Of a DNA stretch of 64,000 nt, positions 61,325 to 64,000 are shown one piece after another. Both the position numbers and the translations under genes were made by a program. The notes under the pieces are model-generated. The model searched no databases, was not told where the DNA came from, and saw only the letters and a program-made list of their open reading frames with translations. The stretch lies in assembly GCF_029852145.1 (NCBI RefSeq), contig NC_079975.1, forward strand, positions 12,175,264-12,239,263. Reading direction: 5' to 3'. This stretch comes from Microplitis mediator (lineage: Eukaryota; Arthropoda; Insecta; Hymenoptera; Braconidae). Every line of letters starts with the position of its first letter. The first letter of the stretch is position 1.

Positions 61325-62261
61325 TACCTTGATAGCACAGTTTGCTTTAGCAAAAGTTTACTTTACAAAAGTTGCCTTGAATTTTTCGTCAAATTTCCGT
61401 CAACTTCGGACTTTACCATTTTTTACAACAATTTGTATGCAACTCGCTATTGAATTTGACGTAAATTTACTGCCCGAATCAGAATGCAAATTCACTTCAA
61501 AAGTTAACTACAAAAAAGTTGTCGTCAATTTTCAGGCCAATTATCATATCAATTTTTTGTTAATATGACTTGAAAAATCGTAAAGTATTTTTTTACAGCC
61601 AAATTGTAAACAACTTTATGTATAAATTCGCTTACCCTGGCGGTCCTGATTCACTGTGGTATAGGGTGAATCACGGTAAATCACGCTAATAGGGTGAAAT
61701 TACGGTGATTCACGGTAATTTACCGTGATTCACGGTGAATCTCCGTGAATCACTAATTACCGTGAACGAATGCGTTATATCACAGTGAGCTTTCACGGTA
61801 ACATCGCGGTGAATCACGGTTCCATCACGGAAAACTTGCGGTGATTTTTGCGGAATCACCGTGATCAATGACATCGTAGTGAGATCTCACGTCGATTCTT
61901 CGTGATTCACTGCAACGCCACGGTGAACTCACGTAAATCACCGAGAATCACCGTGATACTACCGTGAATCACGGTAAATCACGGTGAATTACGGTGAATA
62001 TCCGTGATTCACGGTAGCATCACGGTGATTCACGGTGATTTACCGAGATTGCCTGCCAGGGTATACCTTCTAAAATAATAAGAATGGACATTATCGATTT
62101 TTTTTTTCGTGAAAAATTACTTCTAAATTAAAGAAAAATTAACCGCAAATTTTTATTATTCAACTTTTGCTGTCAAATTGTCGGCAAATTCGGGCAGCAA
62201 ATTTCAGGTAATTTCAACATCAAATTACCGTTAATTTCAAGCTCAAGTGGCTATTAGGGTA
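61325..62261. mobile_element. Outer MITE with TACC..ATAGC ends (holds a nested MITE)
   Basis: The left end TACCTTGATAGC and right end GCTATTAGGGTA are imperfect inverted repeats. The interior outside 61635-62061 consists of AATTT.CGTCAAATTT and AAAGTT.AC words. Confidence 0.5.
61635..62061. mobile_element. Nested MITE made of CACGGTGAATCACCGTG words
   Basis: Ends CCCTGGCGG and CTGCCAGGG with TA duplicated on both sides (61633-61634, 62062-62063). Between them about 25 copies of TCACGGTGAAT / ATTCACCGTGA variants run in both directions. It resembles the array at 3599-4075, though the latter lacks these ends. Confidence 0.75.
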
Positions 62262-62541
62262 TGTACTCATATGCCCTTGTTGGGCGAGTTCAAAGTCGAC
62301 TAACGTTTCATGAAAATAAACCTCGCTTTTTACTTAACGTATAGCATGTAGCAGTTAATGTAGTAATTATGTTCGACGACAATTAATGTGTAACACATAC
62401 GTGTCTTATTTACTTATTAAATCGTTTTGGAGCAATCAAAATTATTATTCAATAGAATTAGTACTATTTTTAATAAATTTAATTTAATAAGTTACTTGAT
62501 AAAAATTGTAATTAAAAAATTTAATTTTTATTTTGGTTTCT
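62262..62541. other. Unannotated AT-rich stretch
   Basis: Nothing recognised. Confidence 0.3.
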
Positions 62542-62556
62542 GCAATCCAATGCTTA

Positions 62557-63256
62557 ATTAAAATTAATTAATGTAACGTGGACCTAAGTCCGCTTCCGCC
62601 AACCGGAAGCCGAGGCCTCGCCCTTTTGGGCATACTCGCGTTGCGTAATCCCATCTCTTCCACCCAAACGACATTCTCAGTCGGAACCAAGAGTGGACAT
62701 TTACCGGGGGTATAATCAAAAATCCCCATTGCGTGTGGTATCTAACCACAGCCACCCCGAGTCCTACCTCACTCGGCCCCCCATTCCTTCCATCTCAGGA
62801 AATAAAGAGACTCTGGCCGAAATGGGGCTTGGAACGGGGCCCCCATGGTACCAATTCCCTGTATTGGTCTACAGGCTGCAGATAAGTGGTGAGTTGCAGC
62901 ATAACTCATTACCCTAAAAGGGTTTCTTCCACATTATCCCACTTGGATCGTAGGACGGCAACTAATAAAGATTGCCCTCTACCGTCATCCCCAAGTGATT
63001 ATCATTTGCTAACTATAGCTTGTGATAGTATTCTGTACGGGCTTGTATACCTTAGAAGTTTAAGACAGTCAAAAGGGTAGGTCTCACCCGCGCAGAGGTA
63101 CCTATTGGCTTCCTGCAACCACGGAGTTGCCACATGTTACAAGGTGCAAAACAAGTGGGCACCGCTAACGGTTGGAGTAATAGTCTCAGAACCCGCGAAG
63201 AGGGTGGTACTTGCTTGGTCTGACGCCCCCTAGAGGGCGCCAAAACCCTCTTCTGA
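62557..63256 (-). mobile_element. Short R1-type LINE copy with 15-bp target duplication
   Basis: GCAATCCAATGCTTA occurs at 62542-62556 and 63257-63271. In minus orientation the element ends ...CACGTTACATTAATTAATT, as the LINE at 28581 does, and shares about 300 bp with it and with 27999-28518. Its 5' part lacks RT coding and begins next to a GGGGGCGTC/GACGCCCCC-type palindrome (about 63220-63240). It is either a 5'-truncated LINE from a related subfamily or a short dependent element. Confidence 0.85.
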
Positions 63257-63271
63257 GCAATCCAATGCTTA

Positions 63272-63683
63272 TTGTATATGGCCGTAAGTAGGTTCGCAAA
63301 TGGAGTACTAAATAATTACTCATTTATTTAATGAAAAATGAGTGAGAAAAAAAAAAATTTTAGCCAGTTTTAAAATCGATTTCCGTATGGTAAGAAAACT
63401 GATGTACATATATATATTATAATGAATCTGTAATAGATGATGGAATAATGCTTAGAATTTACAATATTGATTACATATGAGTTCATACTGATCAATGGAA
63501 TGTCGATTGTTTTTTTTAGTTAATATGATCAATTGGATGCGCTTTTCTACAAGTATTTTAAAATCTATAATAATTGCATTAATAAATCAGATTCACTGAT
63601 AAAGTGTTAACCTTACTCGAAAATGGAGCATTCTATCTTAAGTTTCAAAGGTGAGATAATTATTATTATAATTTCCCTCCATA

Positions 63684-63750
<67 letters not shown>

Positions 63751-63821
63751 TTGTAGATGCATTTTTAATTTAATACTTCTTTTTTTCGGAGTAATTTATT
63801 TTGTTTTATTTTCATTTTTAG
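63272..63821. other. Unannotated stretch with TA/TG microsatellite
   Basis: (TA)n at about 63691-63720 runs directly into (TG)n to about 63748. No gene; it is probably intron upstream of the next entry. Confidence 0.4.
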
Positions 63822-64000
63822 GAGTTTACTTCACAATGGTTCATTCCCCAAACAACTCAATGGACGAAGTAAAAACCAATAAAGATCGACAAAATTTTAC
63901 TTCGCTCTTAATTATTGATATTTCCTTCGCTTTTCTGACTGATACGTTAAATTTTATGGATCATGATGGATTATCATTTGTTCATTTACTTGCTTTTTGG
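63822..64000 (+). CDS. Possible exon, cut by the window edge
   Basis: A T-rich tract ending ATTTTTAG (to about 63821) is a good acceptor. The frame VYFTMVHSPNNSMDEVKT continues without a stop to the end of the window (about 59 codons), with a possible start at 63836. Later residues (LLIIDISFAFL) are hydrophobic. Base composition is more balanced than its surroundings. I do not recognise the protein. Confidence 0.4.

Overview
This window reads as a piece of an AT-rich insect genome. The grounds are GT-AG introns, an R1-clade LINE, gypsy-type LTR elements, MULE/FLYWCH and TA- or TTAA-targeting DNA transposons, tRNA-headed SINEs, long (TA)n tracts and one synaptotagmin-type exon. The repeat style (terminal AACTTCCCG hairpins, many MITEs built from short self-complementary words) resembles hymenopteran parasitoid wasps, but that placement is inference. 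No bacterial operons, rRNA genes, CRISPR arrays or intact viral genes were seen.

Host-type coding sequence is sparse. (i) 20451-20651 (+) is the last exon of a synaptotagmin-like gene and ends in the WHxL motif. (ii) On the minus strand, three exon-like blocks of a FLYWCH/MULE transposase-derived gene lie at 47934-48143, 47216-47576 and 27814-28541. Their splice phases match, so they could be one gene with an ~18.7 kb intron full of transposons. (iii) 63822-64000 (+) is a possible exon cut by the window edge.

Layout. 1-8.9 kb: a 91-bp tandem repeat, a 1.3 kb foldback element, arrays of self-complementary words, an LTR fragment with a primer-binding site, and a 153-bp tandem repeat. 8.9-17.5 kb: a solo LTR with a second solo LTR nested in it, then two long-TIR elements that start TAG and make 8-bp target duplications (one carries a 2.3 kb solo LTR). 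17.5-26.9 kb: intron repeats and the synaptotagmin exon, a word array holding a tRNA-like sequence, a broken gypsy pol, a SINE between ~127-bp direct repeats, and a perfect 832-bp AGAT microsatellite. 27.8-34.2 kb: MULE exon split by a short LINE copy, then an almost full-length R1-type LINE whose ORF2 is interrupted by a TTAA-flanked MITE. 35.6-46.6 kb: a 10.8 kb DNA transposon with long inverted repeats and a spliced, decayed transposase gene; two solo LTRs sit in its arms, and a TA-flanked palindromic element, itself holding a solo LTR, sits inside the transposase. 47-53 kb: MULE exons and a solo LTR with a TATA box, a splice donor and an array of about 14 stem-loops with a constant 7-nt loop. 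53-64 kb: TA tracts with a deleted gypsy element, a second palindromic element, a second copy of the first LTR family, nested word arrays, and a short R1-type copy with a 15-bp target duplication.

The most notable signals are the stem-loop array at 50567-50912, whose stems change by compensatory substitutions around a fixed loop; the TAG-ended transposon family with 8-bp target duplications and an unassigned transposase; and a recurring design in which different elements are filled with different short self-complementary words.
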